This document shows positions 25,190-36,702 of a DNA stretch of 64,000 bases, piece after piece. The translations under genes were made by a program, and so were the position numbers. How positions within the stretch are numbered: the stretch's first letter is position 1; every line of letters starts with the position of its first letter. Source of the DNA: Marsupella aquatica (Eukaryota; Marchantiophyta); assembly GCA_973895155.1 (NCBI GenBank), contig OZ316891.1, positions 17,608,001 to 17,672,000 of the forward strand, read 5' to 3'. The notes beneath the pieces were generated by a model. That model was not told the origin of the DNA. It made no database searches and worked only from the letters and a program-made list of their open reading frames with translations.

Positions 25190-27922
25190 TCACAACTCCT
25201 GACCAAGGACCTTTGACTTAATCTCGTCGACTTGTTTGAATAGCTCCTCCCTGTAACCACCCACAACCGATTTAGTGGAATAGTTGATGGCACAACTGGG
25301 CCTCTAGTCATTCTACTTAATCGTTCGTTCGTTGATAAGGGTAAAATTGAGACAGTTCACATCAGGAATTACCTGTCGGGCTTGAAGAGCAAGTACCGAT
25401 AGACAAACCACTGCCACAATGACAAAAGTGGAAATCATCAGCATGGACGCGCAAAGTATGAAGGTCTAAGCAATTCCGAAGGTAACAAAATGCTCAACAT
25501 TGCTTCCAGCAGTATGATCTGTTTCGGTTCACTTACTCCGGTGTACAAGAGCCCTACGAGCTCAAGGACTTGTGGAACCAATGGAAGCTTATCAATAGCC
25601 TGCAGTCACAAATCGGTTTAAAAACAATATTTATCTGAAGCACTTTCAAAGAAAAATGGTAACCTACAGCCACAAATACATACTGAAAGGAGGTGGTTCG
25701 GCAAGGCTGTACAAGACAAATACATGTCAGTGTTTAGCTTCCTCAATGAGCAGAATTATGCCAAGAACAGCGAACGGTCAACTAATTTGGGTTTGTTCTC
25801 TGAGCCTGTGTTAACTTGGTAGGGAGCTTGAAGCCTCCACTTTATGTTAGAATGCAAGATGAGAGCGTCGCGAGCTACCACAGTAGGCACACTCTTTCAT
25901 GCACTATCCACCGATACTCTCACCGCTGTATCCTCTCCTCATCTACTTAATTAGCGCATCGACACTAACACAGGACGAAAAGATTGAACGAAAATGATTT
26001 TAGGAAGCTATCAATTCATCCGTAAAGCAACCACAGCATGTACCAATCGCTGTAAAAACACCAGTTATCAGACTTTAAGTATGACCAATTACGCTACAGC
26101 GCATTAAATAAAACAGAAGGGTCTAAAGGGAGAACAAACTCACAGAAATAAGGCCAGTTGAGCCCCACAATACGATGACTGCAGCGACTCCCAAACTACT
26201 AATGGCAAGCTTGTCATCTAGTTTTTCCCACTGCAACACCACATCTGATCACGTCAGAATGACTTACAATTTTCTGCTTAAAAATCCAAGTCTAATGGGG
26301 CATGCATTAGCAACACGTGGCCATCGAGAGCAACCTGATGACAGAACCTCAGACTAGAGCTTCCACGTGAAAAAGAACGCCGGCTTAGTTTAAAAGCGAC
26401 AGTATTGAAGAATAACTTCACTTTCCGTGTTCTCCTCCGTCCATTGGTGCGCAGAAATCATGAGGTACACTTACCTTGCATTTGAAATCATATCCTACGC
26501 TCACGTAGAGACCAACTTACGGTTTCGGTAGCCTGTTTTAGCAAATCTTCAGCAGCCACTTGAATCTCTGGAGCTGGTGGAGTCTCTGTAAGCTCAGACA
26601 CAATTTCTGTCTGGCCCTCAGTCTTGACAGCCACAATAGTGAGCGACCTCTTTGCCTCTGCAAGTCAACTTCCGTGTTAGAGGAACTTGAGCGATGGAAA
26701 ATTGAAGGCAGCCAATGGGGACGTGCTTCTGCTTCTGCTTCCTGCACAATTTCTTTTAGATTCGAAATTCGCATCGACCTCTATGGATCCACTCTCTAGT
26801 GCAAAAGGCTTCCTCATTTCCTTGTCTGTAATCAAGCGTAGACCTCGAGTTCCTGTCCTTGAAAAGCAATCCCAGTCAACAGGGGTAAATCATTTGAGAT
26901 TGTAAAAGGAAAAGTAGTCGGGTGCTCATAATCCGCTTCATAACCTTTCGAGCCATTTATTCTGTTACCTGCCCTCTGTGCAAACTCTAATTGACTTCTG
27001 CCATGAAAGGATAGCGGCATTCAATCCCTAGCAAGTAGACTACGTTCCAAATGAATGGTAAATGGTGGACTATATTCAGTCCTTCAATTTCAGTGTCAGC
27101 CAGATCATTGACCCCCAAGAAGTGACATTGCATGCGATTGGATTCTCAAGCCTAGCTATTGTAGCACAAACGATTAATGTTTAGATTAACACCATTTTGA
27201 TCTTGAACAGCAATAGGAACGAGCGTATTCGCTATAGAAACGTTGGGGTAGAAGAGGGCAGGGAAAACACATTCAAGGGACGAAGCCGTCCATTCACAAG
27301 GGGCCTTGAAAGCTCAAACCCATTCCATGCGGACGAAGCTGTACGAGATTTGTTGATAGTGTGGAGACTTGCGCATTCAAAGGTCTACGAATGCAGCTCC
27401 GAGCATGAACTCTCATCAGATACCCAATTCCAATATTCGTTGTGGGACAATAAGATTTCGTCGATATATCTTTGACAATAGTTATTGGAGCTCCATCTAG
27501 GCACTGACACAGCTGATCATGCTCATGGGATAGAACAGACAAAGAATGGAGGTCTTGTAAGTATAATTAGGGGGATTTCTGTGTGTGTCGTATATTCGTC
27601 TAGGGCTCCGAGAAACCAGACATTGGTCATGGCCATGGCCTTACCCTGTCTACATGAAGGAAACTTCAGACATGTCTCTCACGGTTCACATCCACAAGGA
27701 ACCGCTCAACCTGAGGACATGCATGTGAGACAGACACGCTCATTGGAATTCACCTGTAGGCAACGAAACCCCGACTCGCTTAGATTGAAGGCGCAGGGAC
27801 AACCTCCCAAGGCCAGCAATGGCTACTGCTGCTGCTCCTCCTCCAGCTGCAGCTTCCCTGTTAGCAGAACTCAATCCTCGGAGTGGCACCATGGCCGACC
27901 TTGTCACCGCCATTCCCGCCAT
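25190..27922 (-). CDS. CURT1: Curvature thylakoid 1 (CURT1) protein, copy A, six exons
   Basis: On the minus strand, exons 27922-27754, 26657-26521, 26230-26144, 25599-25537, 25410-25373 and 25250-25190 join in frame to 184 residues. Residues 1-56 are an Ala/Ser/Arg-rich chloroplast transit peptide. The mature part has the CURT1 layout: an amphipathic helix (WEKLDDKLAISSLG), a membrane segment (VAAVIVLWGSTGLIS), the conserved linker AIDKLPLVPQVLELVG, a second membrane segment (LLYTGWFVYRYLLF) and a charged C-terminal helix (REELFKQVDEIKSKV). CURT1 proteins oligomerise in thylakoids and bend grana margins. All introns are GT-AG; the first is about 1.1 kb. The gene is intact and about 94% identical in the mature part to copy B 5.6 kb downstream. 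Which CURT1 subtype (A-D) it represents was not resolved. Confidence 0.93.
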
Positions 27923-28794
27923 TTCTCCTCCTCACCCCTGTTGCTCCTGCCCCAATGGTTCCCTTTTCTCCCCTACACAACCCGACTAAAACACGGCTCG
28001 CAGGATTACGAGCGAGATTGAGAGTAGAGGGGCACTGATGTCAACAGGTCTCTCTCTCGCTGCAATCAGTCTTCGTCTCGGCCACACTCCTTGCTATCGG
28101 CTCTGCTCCCACCCGGGTGAAGGGGCATGGACAATTTACGGCTGTGCAAAGAAACAAAATCCGAAATCTGGAGCGACCCAATACCCGCCGCGCTTCTGCC
28201 TTCGCCTTGCAACAGAACTCGTTGCACCTTCGGATTCCCGATATACAGGAGTACCTTTTTATCGCACTCTGTACTACAATTGTAGACGATGGAGAGCAGA
28301 CCAGCCTCCTGTGTGAGGGTAGTGGCGGAGGATGGAGCTGACTGCCGGGTCGGGATGTGAATCAATGGCGTCTGATGACCCTCCTCAAAGCGAGCAATGG
28401 CGGAGAAGTCGGGAGCGCAAGTGTGTGACTGATTGCGAGCAATTGATAATGACGAGCAACGAAGAAGCAGAAAGGAGAGGACACTGATCTTCTATTTCTT
28501 TGCTCTGTTCGACTGTTCCTCGTCTTCTTCCTCTGCCTCTCTTTCTTTTTCTTGCTGCTGAACTAGTTCCCCTCGCCCTCTCCTGCCGGGTGGCGCGAAA
28601 GACGCGTGGCGGAAGGCGATTGAGGCAGGGGTGGATTTCACGGATGACTGACCCGGGATTCGGTGAGGGGTACCTGCCACTCTGTGCACGAGCGGGAATC
28701 AAATTACGGAATCAGAGTGGTTCCCGGATAACGAGTGTCTGAAAGTCACACGAATCGATAAAATTGTCAGGTTCATCTGGGCCGTATGTCTTTT

Positions 28795-29130
28795 GACATA
28801 TCCAATTCATCGACGGTGGGGATATTCGATGTGTTTTCCACTGGAAATTTGAAGCTTATAGTGGCCGTAGTGGATGTTTGAAAAGAAGTCCAGATGGACC
28901 TCACATTTGACAAACAACTCGGTTGGACCAGAGTAGCTCCCAGATATTCACTCTCGCAAGGCCTACAGATCACAGGAACTGACAAATGGTGAGACCCATC
29001 TTGGGAGGACGCATTTAGAGACATCTAACTTATTGACGGTTGGGTTTTTCCGACTTTTTCGATTGGAATCTGAGTGCCAGTAGATAACGTTAGAAGAAAA
29101 AGTCCAGATGATCCAGGACGTTTCACAGAC
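28795..29130. repeat. Diverged tandem units of about 230 bp at the promoter-distal end of both CURT1 blocks
   Basis: A unit with a core like CATCGACGGTGGGGATATT, followed by GAAAAGAAGTCCAGATGGACC, occurs at about 28800 and again, more diverged, at about 29030. The same two-unit arrangement is present at about 34725 and 34920 in copy B, so the tandem predates the large duplication. Confidence 0.5.
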
Positions 29131-29839
29131 ATCTAGACATCTCTTTTCAAGTAGTATTAACCACATCATATCTTCCTATGTAAACTTTCCCATTTTTCGT
29201 TTCAAAAGATTCCCATTTTTTGTTTCAAAAGATAATCCTGTAGACTGTAGATGCATTTGAGTCAGTTCAGTTTTGTGGTCCGCAGAGGATCACATTGAGC
29301 ACATTTAGGTGCTTGACTGGTTTTTGGTGAGGCCGGCTCAAAAGGCTGACTACGGTAGGGGTGTCATTTTTGGAAAACTATTGTCAGCTCCTGAGATGAG
29401 CACGGGCTTGGAACAAAAGTCAGATTTCTTGACGAGATGTCGCCAAAAGGCGAATAGCCTGCACTTCTACCCGGCTCCTACTGACCACTCTTCCTCAGTT
29501 GGCCCATGCATGTTGGCCACCTCACTACCATCCCCAGGATCGCGTCATCAAACTTGCAAAAATCACCGGTCACCCGAGAGTCTTCCAATTCCAGTTGCCA
29601 ATTTGCCCTCCGTATCTTCGGGCATGTTCGCCAGTTCGTCCTCGGATAGTGTTTGCCACCTCGCGTCTATCGTAGTGCCATCCTGGGTTGTGTGAATAAG
29701 TACTTAACCAGAGAGCTAAGCGCCAAAAAATTTAGGAACTTGGCTTTTGGTCAAATGTTTGCACTCCCATACAAGCTGACGTTTACTGTACATGGTCAGT
29801 CCTTTAGAGCTAAAATCATTCATGATTCGGCAAGGTGAC
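29131..29839. other. Spacer between the two duplicated CURT1 blocks
   Basis: The spacer contains a short direct repeat (TTTCGTTTCAAAAGAT / TTTTGTTTCAAAAGAT near 29195-29232). A 128-codon frame at 29309-29695 shows no recognisable domain, and no supported gene is seen. Confidence 0.4.
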
Positions 29840-30769
29840 TATCTGACCATGATTCTCAGATCGCCTATTGAGATGAAGAGGATAACCATGTGTGAACGAA
29901 TTTATCTTCCGTTTTCTGCCAATCTCTCTCGAACAGGTTAGAACGAGCGACGTTGTCCACCCGTGACGATTAAAATCATTTCTCTATCTCACCAGCAGGT
30001 AGCTGGCCATGATCATCAGACACCTCCTGAATAAAGCCCTTAACGTATCTTACTGGCAGGTGGCTGGCCATGATCATCAGACAGCTCTTGAAATAAAGAG
30101 AATAACCATGTATTTTCTAACGGAAGGCATCTCTTCGTTGCTTATGGAATCCAAACCCTCAACATCCACCAATCTGAGGGGACAAAGTATACGTGCCATA
30201 ACTTAAATCATAAACTTCTATAGTAGACACCAAAACAGTCCTCCAAATACTAGTATGTGGAGGGACACACAATATCACAAAAACACAGTCAACAAACGTT
30301 AGAGAAGTGTGCTGAAGCCATGCAAATGTTTTTCTCAGAGTAAATAACCAAGGGCAGGACGGACAGGAAAAAGAACAACTATGTTTGTCCCATCCAAGCC
30401 CAACCCACCCAGACTTCTAAACGTGCAACAACCACTACAATCAGTTTAAAAAGATAAACGTGAAGAAAACGACATTAAACATGGAGGGTCTTGCAGAAAG
30501 CTGCTTCAACTAGAAAAAATAAATTGGCAGCTGAAGAAAATGAACTTGTTCCATTCGCACGTCTTCTTGGGTCATTGCCCCAGGTACTCCACACCAGTAC
30601 AAGATGACTTAAGTCATTCAAGTCTGCTGACGTTAATGATAAGCAGCACACTTCCAGAGAATGCATGTACAAACCACGCCATATTGGAAGGTGCCTTTAG
30701 ATCAAATGGATCCAAATCCACCTCTCCCAAACCTTGGTGAACATAAGAAATGTGTACAAAGACCTAACT

Positions 30770-33532
30770 TCACAACTCCTGACCAAGGACCTTTGACTTA
30801 ATCTCGTCGACTTGTTTGAATAGCTCCTCCCTGTAACCACCCACAACCGAATTAGTGGAATAGTTGATGGAACAACTGCGTTTCTAGTCATTCTACTTAA
30901 TTGTTCGTTCGTTGATGAGGGTAGGATTGAGACAGTTCACATCAGGAATTACCTGTCGGGCTTAAAGAGCAAGTACCGATAGACGAACCACTGCCACAAT
31001 GTCAAAAAGTGGAAATCATCAGCATGGAGCGCAAAGTATGAAGTTTAAACCAATTCCAAAGGTAACAAATTGCTCAATATTGCTTCCAGCAGTATGATCT
31101 GTTTCGGTTCACTTACTCCGGTGTACAAGAGCCCTACGAGCTCAAGAACTTTCGGAACCAATGGAAGCTTATCAATAGCCTGCAGTCACAAATGTCGGTT
31201 TCAAACAATTTATTATCTGAAGCACTTTCGTAGAAAAATGGTAACCTACAGCCACAAATACATACTGAAAGAAGGTAGTTGGGCAAGGCTGTACAAGACA
31301 AATACAGGTCAGTGTTTAGCTTCCTCAATGAGCAGAATCATGCCAAGAACAGTGAACGGTCAACTAATCTCTGAGCCTGTGTTAACTTGGTAGGGAGCTT
31401 GGAAGCCTCCACTTTATGTTACAACGTAAGATGAAACGTTCGCGAGCTACCACAGTAGACTTACTCTTTCATGGACTATCCACCGCTGCTCTCACCGTTA
31501 CACTCTCCTCATGTACTTAATTAGCCCATCGACACTAACAAAAGATGAGAAGATTGCACGCCAATTGTTTTAGAAAGCTATCAATTCATCCGTAAGCAAC
31601 CAAAGCATGTCCCAATCGCTTGTAAAGCACCACTTTAGGGCAGTTTAAGTATGACCCATTATGCTACAGCACATTAAATAGTACAGAAGGGTCTGAAGGG
31701 AGAACAAACTCACAGAAAGAAGGCCAGTTGAGCCCCACAATACGATGACTGCAGCGACTCCCAGACTGCTAATTGCAAGCTTGTCATCTATTTTTTCCCA
31801 CTGCAACACCACATCTGATCACGTCAGCACGACTTCAAATTTTTGACTTGAAATGCTAAGTCTAAGGGGGCATACATTGCCAACACGTGGCAACAGAGAG
31901 CAACCTGATGACAGAACGACAGGAGGTTCCACGTCAAAATGAAGGTCGCTTTAGTTTACCAAAAATAGAATTGAGAACTAATTTCACTTTCCTCAAGCTC
32001 CCCCGTCCATTGGCGCGCAGGAATCATGATATACACTTCCCTTGCATTTGAAGTCACATCCTACGCTCACGAAGGACATGGTAGAGAGCAACTTACAGTA
32101 TCGGTAGCCTTTTTCAGCAAATCTTCAGCAGCCACTTGAATCTCTGGAGCTGGTGGAGTCTCTGTAAACTCAGACACAACTTCTGTTTGGCCCTGAGTCT
32201 TGACAGCCACAATAGTGAGCGACCTCTTTGCCTCTGCAAGTAAACTTCCGTGTTAGAGGAACCTGATCTGATCGCAAGGACTTGAGCGATGGAAAATTGA
32301 AGCCAACGAATGGGCGTGCTCCTGTCATTTAATACAAAATTCCTCACGTGTTCGAAATTCGCATGACACAGACGTCTAAGGATTCACTCACTAGTGCCCA
32401 AGGCTTCCTCACTTCCGTGTCTGTAATAAAGTGTAGACCTCGAGTTCCTGTCCTTGGAAAACAATCCCTGCCTACAGGAATGAATCATTTGCGACCGTAA
32501 AAGGAAAAGTAGTCGGGTGCTCATAATCTGCTTCATAACCTTCGGAATCATTTGGTTATTCACTTACCTGCCTTCTGTGCAAACTCAGATTAAGTTCTGC
32601 CATTAAAGGATAAAGGCAACCAATTCCTAGCAAGTTCACTACATTCCACAGAATGATTCCACAGAATGGTAGATGGGAGACTTTATTCAGTCCTTCGGTT
32701 TCAGTATCAGGTAGATCATTGACATTGCATGCGATTGGATTCTCAAGCCCAGCTGTTGTACCACAAACGCTTCGTGTTTAGATTAACACCACTTTTATCT
32801 AGGAAAGCAATAAGAACGAGCGTATTCGCTATTAAACACGTTGGAGTTAAAGAGGCCAGGGAATGCATATTCAAGGGACAAAGCCGCCCATTCACGTGGA
32901 ATGGGCCTTGAAAGCTCAAATCCGTTCCATGCGGGTGAAAGTGTACGAGATTTGTTGATAGACTTGCGCCTTCAAAGGCTAGGAATGCAGCTCCGGGCAT
33001 GAACTCTCATCAGATACCCAACTCCGACATTCGTTGTGGAACATTAAGATTTTGTCGATATCTCTTTGACCTTAGTTAATGGAGCACCATCAAGACACTG
33101 ACGAAGCTGATCATGCTAATGGGATGGCACAGACTAAAAGCTCGAGGTCTTGTAAATGTAATTAGGGGGATTTCTCTGTGTGTCGGATATTCGTCCAGGG
33201 ATCAAAGAAACCAGATATTGGTCATGGCCATGGCCTTACCCCGGCTGTCTGCACGAAGGAAATTTCAGACATAGTCTTTCACGGTTCACCTCCACAAGGA
33301 ACCGCTCAACCTGAAGACATGCATGAGAGATCGACAGACAGACATGCTCATTGGAATTCTAATCACCTGTAGGCAACGAAACCCCGACTCGCTTAGATTG
33401 AAGGCGCAGGGACAACCTCCCAAGGCCAGCAACGGCGACTGCTGCTGCTCCTCCAGCTGCAGCTCTCCGGCTAGCATTACTCAATCCTCCGACTGGCACC
33501 ATGGCCGACCTTGTCACCGCCATTCCCGCCAT
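30770..33532 (-). CDS. CURT1: Curvature thylakoid 1 (CURT1) protein, copy B, six exons
   Basis: Minus-strand exons 33532-33367, 32233-32097, 31800-31714, 31179-31117, 30990-30953 and 30830-30770 join in frame to 183 residues; every splice site and phase is conserved with copy A. The transit peptide is one residue shorter. The mature part differs from copy A at about eight positions, for example KTQGQTEVV for KTEGQTEIV, WEKIDDK for WEKLDDK, GLLS for GLIS and LVPKVLE for LVPQVLE. The last exon is identical at the nucleotide level. Both copies look functional, so the pair may provide dosage or subtle subtype divergence of grana-margin proteins. It is transcribed towards copy A, head to tail. Confidence 0.93.
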
Positions 33533-34386
33533 TTCTCCTCCTTACTCCTGTTGCTCCTGCCCCACCTCTTCTCTTTCCTCTCCTCTGGCTCTCGCGGCAC
33601 AGCTCTCCTCTGGCTGCCCACAACACAACTCGAACACACACGGCTCGCGGGACTACCAGAGAAAATAAGTAGAATGAATGATGTCAAGAGGTCTCTCGCT
33701 ACAATCAGTCTTCTTCCTCTCGGTCACTGTCTTGGCCACTCTCCTTGCTATCGGCTCTGCTCCCAACCGGGTGAAGGGGCGTTGGGACAATTTATGGCTG
33801 TGCACAGAGACAAAATCCGAAATCTGGAGCGACCCAATACCCGCCGCGCTCCTGCCTTCGCGTTGCAAAAAAGAACTCGCCGCCCCTTCGGGATCCCGCG
33901 ACACAGGAGCACCTTTTTACAGCACCAGAGGGAGAACAGACCAGCCTCCTTTGTGAGGGCGATGGCGGAGGATGGAGCTGACTGCCGGGTCGGGATGTAA
34001 ATCAATGGCGTCTGATGACGCTCCTCAAAAGCGACCAATGTAGGAGAATCCGGGAGACAAGTGTGACTGATTGCGAGCAAAGAAGCAGCTCGAATGAGAG
34101 GACAGTGATCTTCATTTTCTTGCTGTGTGGCTCTTCCGCTTCCTCTCTTTCCTCCTCTTGTTACTGGACTAGTTCCCCTCGTCCTCTCCTGCGGGTGGCG
34201 GGAACGACGCGTGGAGGGCCCAGATTGGGTCAGCCGTGGATTTCGGTAAAGGGGGTACCTGTCACTCTCTGCACGGTGCGAATCAAATACCGAATCAGAG
34301 TGGTTTCCGGATAATGACTTTATGAAAATCACATTCATCGGTAAATTGCCAGGATCATGTGGACCGTATATCTTTTGAGATAACTA

Positions 34387-34717
34387 CACTGCTCACAATA
34401 ATTAGTGTTATGCAAGAACTTTGAGTCCAAGAAGCACTAATTTTTGTTGGTTTTTAAAACAGTTTTTTTACACATTAGTTTAAATTGTTTGTAAAACATG
34501 GATGATCTTTGAATCCAAAGCAACACTAATTGTTGTGGATTTTTCAAAATAACTTTTTTTGTCTATTTTTTCACTCTTAAGACCACCGTAACACTAATTC
34601 ATGTGCGTGAAAATAGTGTTAGCACAAAATTAATGTGACTAACACTAATTCACAGGTAGACCCTGAAAATGGGCGCTCTCAAATTAGTGTTAGTCACACT
34701 AATTACAGTGAACAGTG
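34387..34717. mobile_element. 331-bp MITE inserted in duplication copy B, TA target duplication
   Basis: The element starts CACTGCTCACAATAATTAGT and ends with ACTAATTACAGTGAACAGTG, which are imperfect terminal inverted repeats of about 20 bases. It is flanked by TA on both sides (34385-34386 and 34718-34719), and copy A lacks it at the corresponding place near 28797. The TA duplication and CACTG ends suggest a Tc1/mariner-type non-autonomous element. The motif ATTAGTGTTA recurs inside it near both ends. It has no coding frame. Confidence 0.75.
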
Positions 34718-35070
34718 TAATTCATCAATGGTGGGGATATTTTAGATGTTGCCCTTTGGAAATTCTAAACCTAAAGTGCCCCTAGGTGATATCTTAAAAG
34801 AAGCCCAGATGGACCACACCGTTTGACAAATAACTAGGATATTGACTTTCTGAGGAGTGATAAATCACAGGAATTGTCTCTCATCTAGGCCAGACACCTT
34901 TTGAGACCTATAATATGTTTGATGGTGGGGAAATTTTCTATTTTTCCCATTTTTTTTTAATTTTTTTTTTTTTAAATTAATTTTTTTCCCATCTTTAGAC
35001 CCAAAGTGCAAGTAACTTACATTTGAAAATGAAGCCGAGATGGACCACAATGTTGACTACAAAACTAGAA

Positions 35071-35880
35071 TGGACCACCACAACTTGACGGACTGTCTTC
35101 AAACAGTACTTTGAATTCACCATATATCTTTCCATATAACAACTTTTTACTACTTTGTCATTAAAGATGTTCAAATTGATAATATTGTCAGTGTTTGTAT
35201 CATATTTATAAATATACCATGGTATTGGACCTGTCTATATTTAAAATGTTGAGCCCTCAATGTGATACGCCATGAGTTAGACTTGTCTGATGGGGACTCG
35301 AGTACACTAGAACAGCTATTAAGAACACAAGCAGGACATGTACTTTTGGTCCCGGGCAAGGTGAGGTGACACCAGGTGACTGCGGTTGAAGGTAAAGCAG
35401 CACCATAGTTGATGTTCACGTAGTTGGCCAAATTTAACTCATATCCTCATTGGAGTGAGGGCTCAATGTTTTAGCTATCTATGGATTATGACTTTAACAT
35501 TCAACAAAAATGCCTCCTGCATAGTCTGCTACAGAGAAATAAGTGGTGGCATGTACTTGGAATTCCAGTATGCCATTGCCCAGGTACATGCCTCCGAATC
35601 AACATCTTGCCAACCCCACCAAGCAATCTTGAGCTTCATCGCTTTCAGACAACCAAGGTTTTCCTTGGATGTGATGTTTTGACGTGAATTGCCCTCTCTT
35701 CTCAATGCCACACCCATTCTTCTTCCAAAATTTCTGCATACATTTTCCCGTTAGCATCATATGCATATATTTCCGTTTGTTGGATTGTGGTCTTTTGTGC
35801 AGTATGCCACAGAGCTACCCTACATCCCGGTGTTATATATGTTGGAACTAACCCAATGCCAGTGCATTGCACAGAAGCTG
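35071..35880. other. Intergenic, no gene seen
   Basis: Short open frames occur on both strands here, but none has a recognisable domain. The region starts just beyond the duplicated block and runs to the minisatellite. Confidence 0.35.
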
Positions 35881-36245
35881 TCGAGGTGAGAAAAAGATGT
35901 TGAGGAGAGAAAAAGATGTCAATGAAAGAAAATATGTTGACCAAGGTGAGATAAGATGTCAAGGAGAGAAAAAATATTGAGGTGAGCAAAAGATGTCAAG
36001 GAGAGTAAAAGATGTTGAGGAGAGAAAAGATATCAAGGTGAGCAAGAGATGTCAAGGAGAGAAAAGATGTGAAAGTGAGCAAAAGATGTTGAGGAGAGGA
36101 AAGGATGTGAGTCAAGGAAAGTAAAACATGTCGAGGAGAGAAAAAGATCAAGTGAGAAATAGATGTTGAAGAGAGAAAAAATATCAAGGTGAGCAAAATA
36201 TGTCAAGGAGAGAAAATATGTGAAGGTGAGCAATAGGCGTTGAGG
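35881..36245. repeat. Purine-rich minisatellite (about 18-21-bp unit)
   Basis: About 365 bp consist of imperfect repeats of a unit close to AAGATGTCAAGGAGAGAAA, alternating with GATGTTGAGGAGAGAAA and CAAGGTGAGCAAAAG variants. The plus strand is almost entirely purine. Open frames on the minus strand here (Leu/Ser/Phe-rich) are artefacts of the repeat. Confidence 0.85.
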
Positions 36246-36490
36246 AGGTGTACCTTGGACGCTTTATACATGTAGTCATGTCCAATAAATTGTATGTAGA
36301 TATCATAGATTGTTTATTTATGTATCTATACACAGTTTATAGGTTGCCCCAACTTTAGATAATCTCACGGTTCCCAAAAGTGACAGTAAATCTAAAGATG
36401 GACATGGGTTCCCACCAAATCTAGTTTGTAAGCAGACGATGACTACTTTTGGCGGGATTCTATATTATAGATTTAGATTGTCAACAGCAT

Positions 36491-36537
36491 GAACCTCCCG
36501 TGTACATAGTAGTGCTCTACCACTGAGCTACAGGCCC
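36491..36537 (-). pseudogene. Truncated tRNA-like sequence
   Basis: On the minus strand the sequence has GGGCCTG, then TAGCTCAGTGG (D arm, A-box-like) and GAGC, then an anticodon-arm-like part ending in GGGAGGTTC. The T arm is missing. It is the same sequence family as the fuller copy at 36632-36702. Confidence 0.55.
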
Positions 36538-36554
36538 TTGATGCATGTATCTTT

Positions 36555-36611
36555 GGCTCTGATACCATGTTGGAATTATCAAGAGCATGGACATCTTTGG
36601 CTCTGATACCA
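36555..36611 (-). repeat. Two initiator-tRNA primer-binding-site-like motifs, 44 bp apart
   Basis: On the minus strand TGGTATCAGAGCC occurs at 36567-36555 and 36611-36599. This is the sequence complementary to the 3' end of initiator tRNA-Met used as primer-binding site by many plant Copia-type retrotransposons. The first is preceded by CCAACA, as at an LTR end. No intact retrotransposon body is visible on either side. Confidence 0.5.
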
Positions 36612-36631
36612 TGCTGGAATTATCAATGGCA

Positions 36632-36702
36632 TGGACCAGCTAGGAATTGAACCTAGGACCTCCCGTGTACATCGCAGTGCTCTACAACTGAGCTACAGGC
36701 CC
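36632..36702 (-). pseudogene. tRNA-like sequence with A and B boxes
   Basis: This 71-nt minus-strand sequence folds partly as a tRNA. The acceptor stem GGGCCTG pairs with CTGGTCC (one T-T mismatch and a G-T pair). The D stem is GCTC/GAGC. The T stem CTAGG/CCTAG is perfect around a TTCAATT loop, and GGTTCAATTCC matches the B-box consensus. The anticodon stem pairs poorly around ATGTACA, so it is more likely a tRNA pseudogene or SINE head than a working tRNA. If functional the anticodon would read GTA. Confidence 0.5.

Larger units (their letters stand above)
24375..29130. repeat. Segmental tandem duplication, copy A (contains CURT1 copy A)
   Basis: From about 24375 to 29130 the sequence aligns collinearly with 29840-35070. 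Exons are nearly identical; introns and flanks show scattered substitutions and small indels. Landmarks include the shared CTCTCTCGAACAGGTTAGAA near 24464 and 29924, all six CURT1 exons, and the shared promoter-side sequence ending near 28790 and 34370. The duplicated block therefore includes the whole gene plus about 0.8-1.2 kb on each side. Confidence 0.9.
29840..35070. repeat. Segmental tandem duplication, copy B (contains CURT1 copy B)
   Basis: This is the direct-orientation partner of 24375-29130. It is about 0.4 kb longer, mostly because of a 331-bp transposon insertion at 34387-34717. The roughly 700 bp between the copies (29130-29840) is not duplicated. Confidence 0.9.

Noticed and set aside
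26538-26774. Minus-strand frame over CURT1 copy A exon 2 (and its twin at 32114-32347)
   Set aside because: These are out-of-frame readings of CURT1 exon 2; the correct frame gives KRSLTIVAVKT and joins the neighbouring exons.
27485-28021. 178-codon plus-strand frame (and its twin, 225 codons, at 33323-34000)
   Set aside because: They are antisense to CURT1 exon 1, made open by its GC-rich Ala-coding sequence; no recognisable protein and no ATG context.
35996-36233. Leu/Ser/Phe-rich minus-strand frames
   Set aside because: They are translations of the purine-rich minisatellite.
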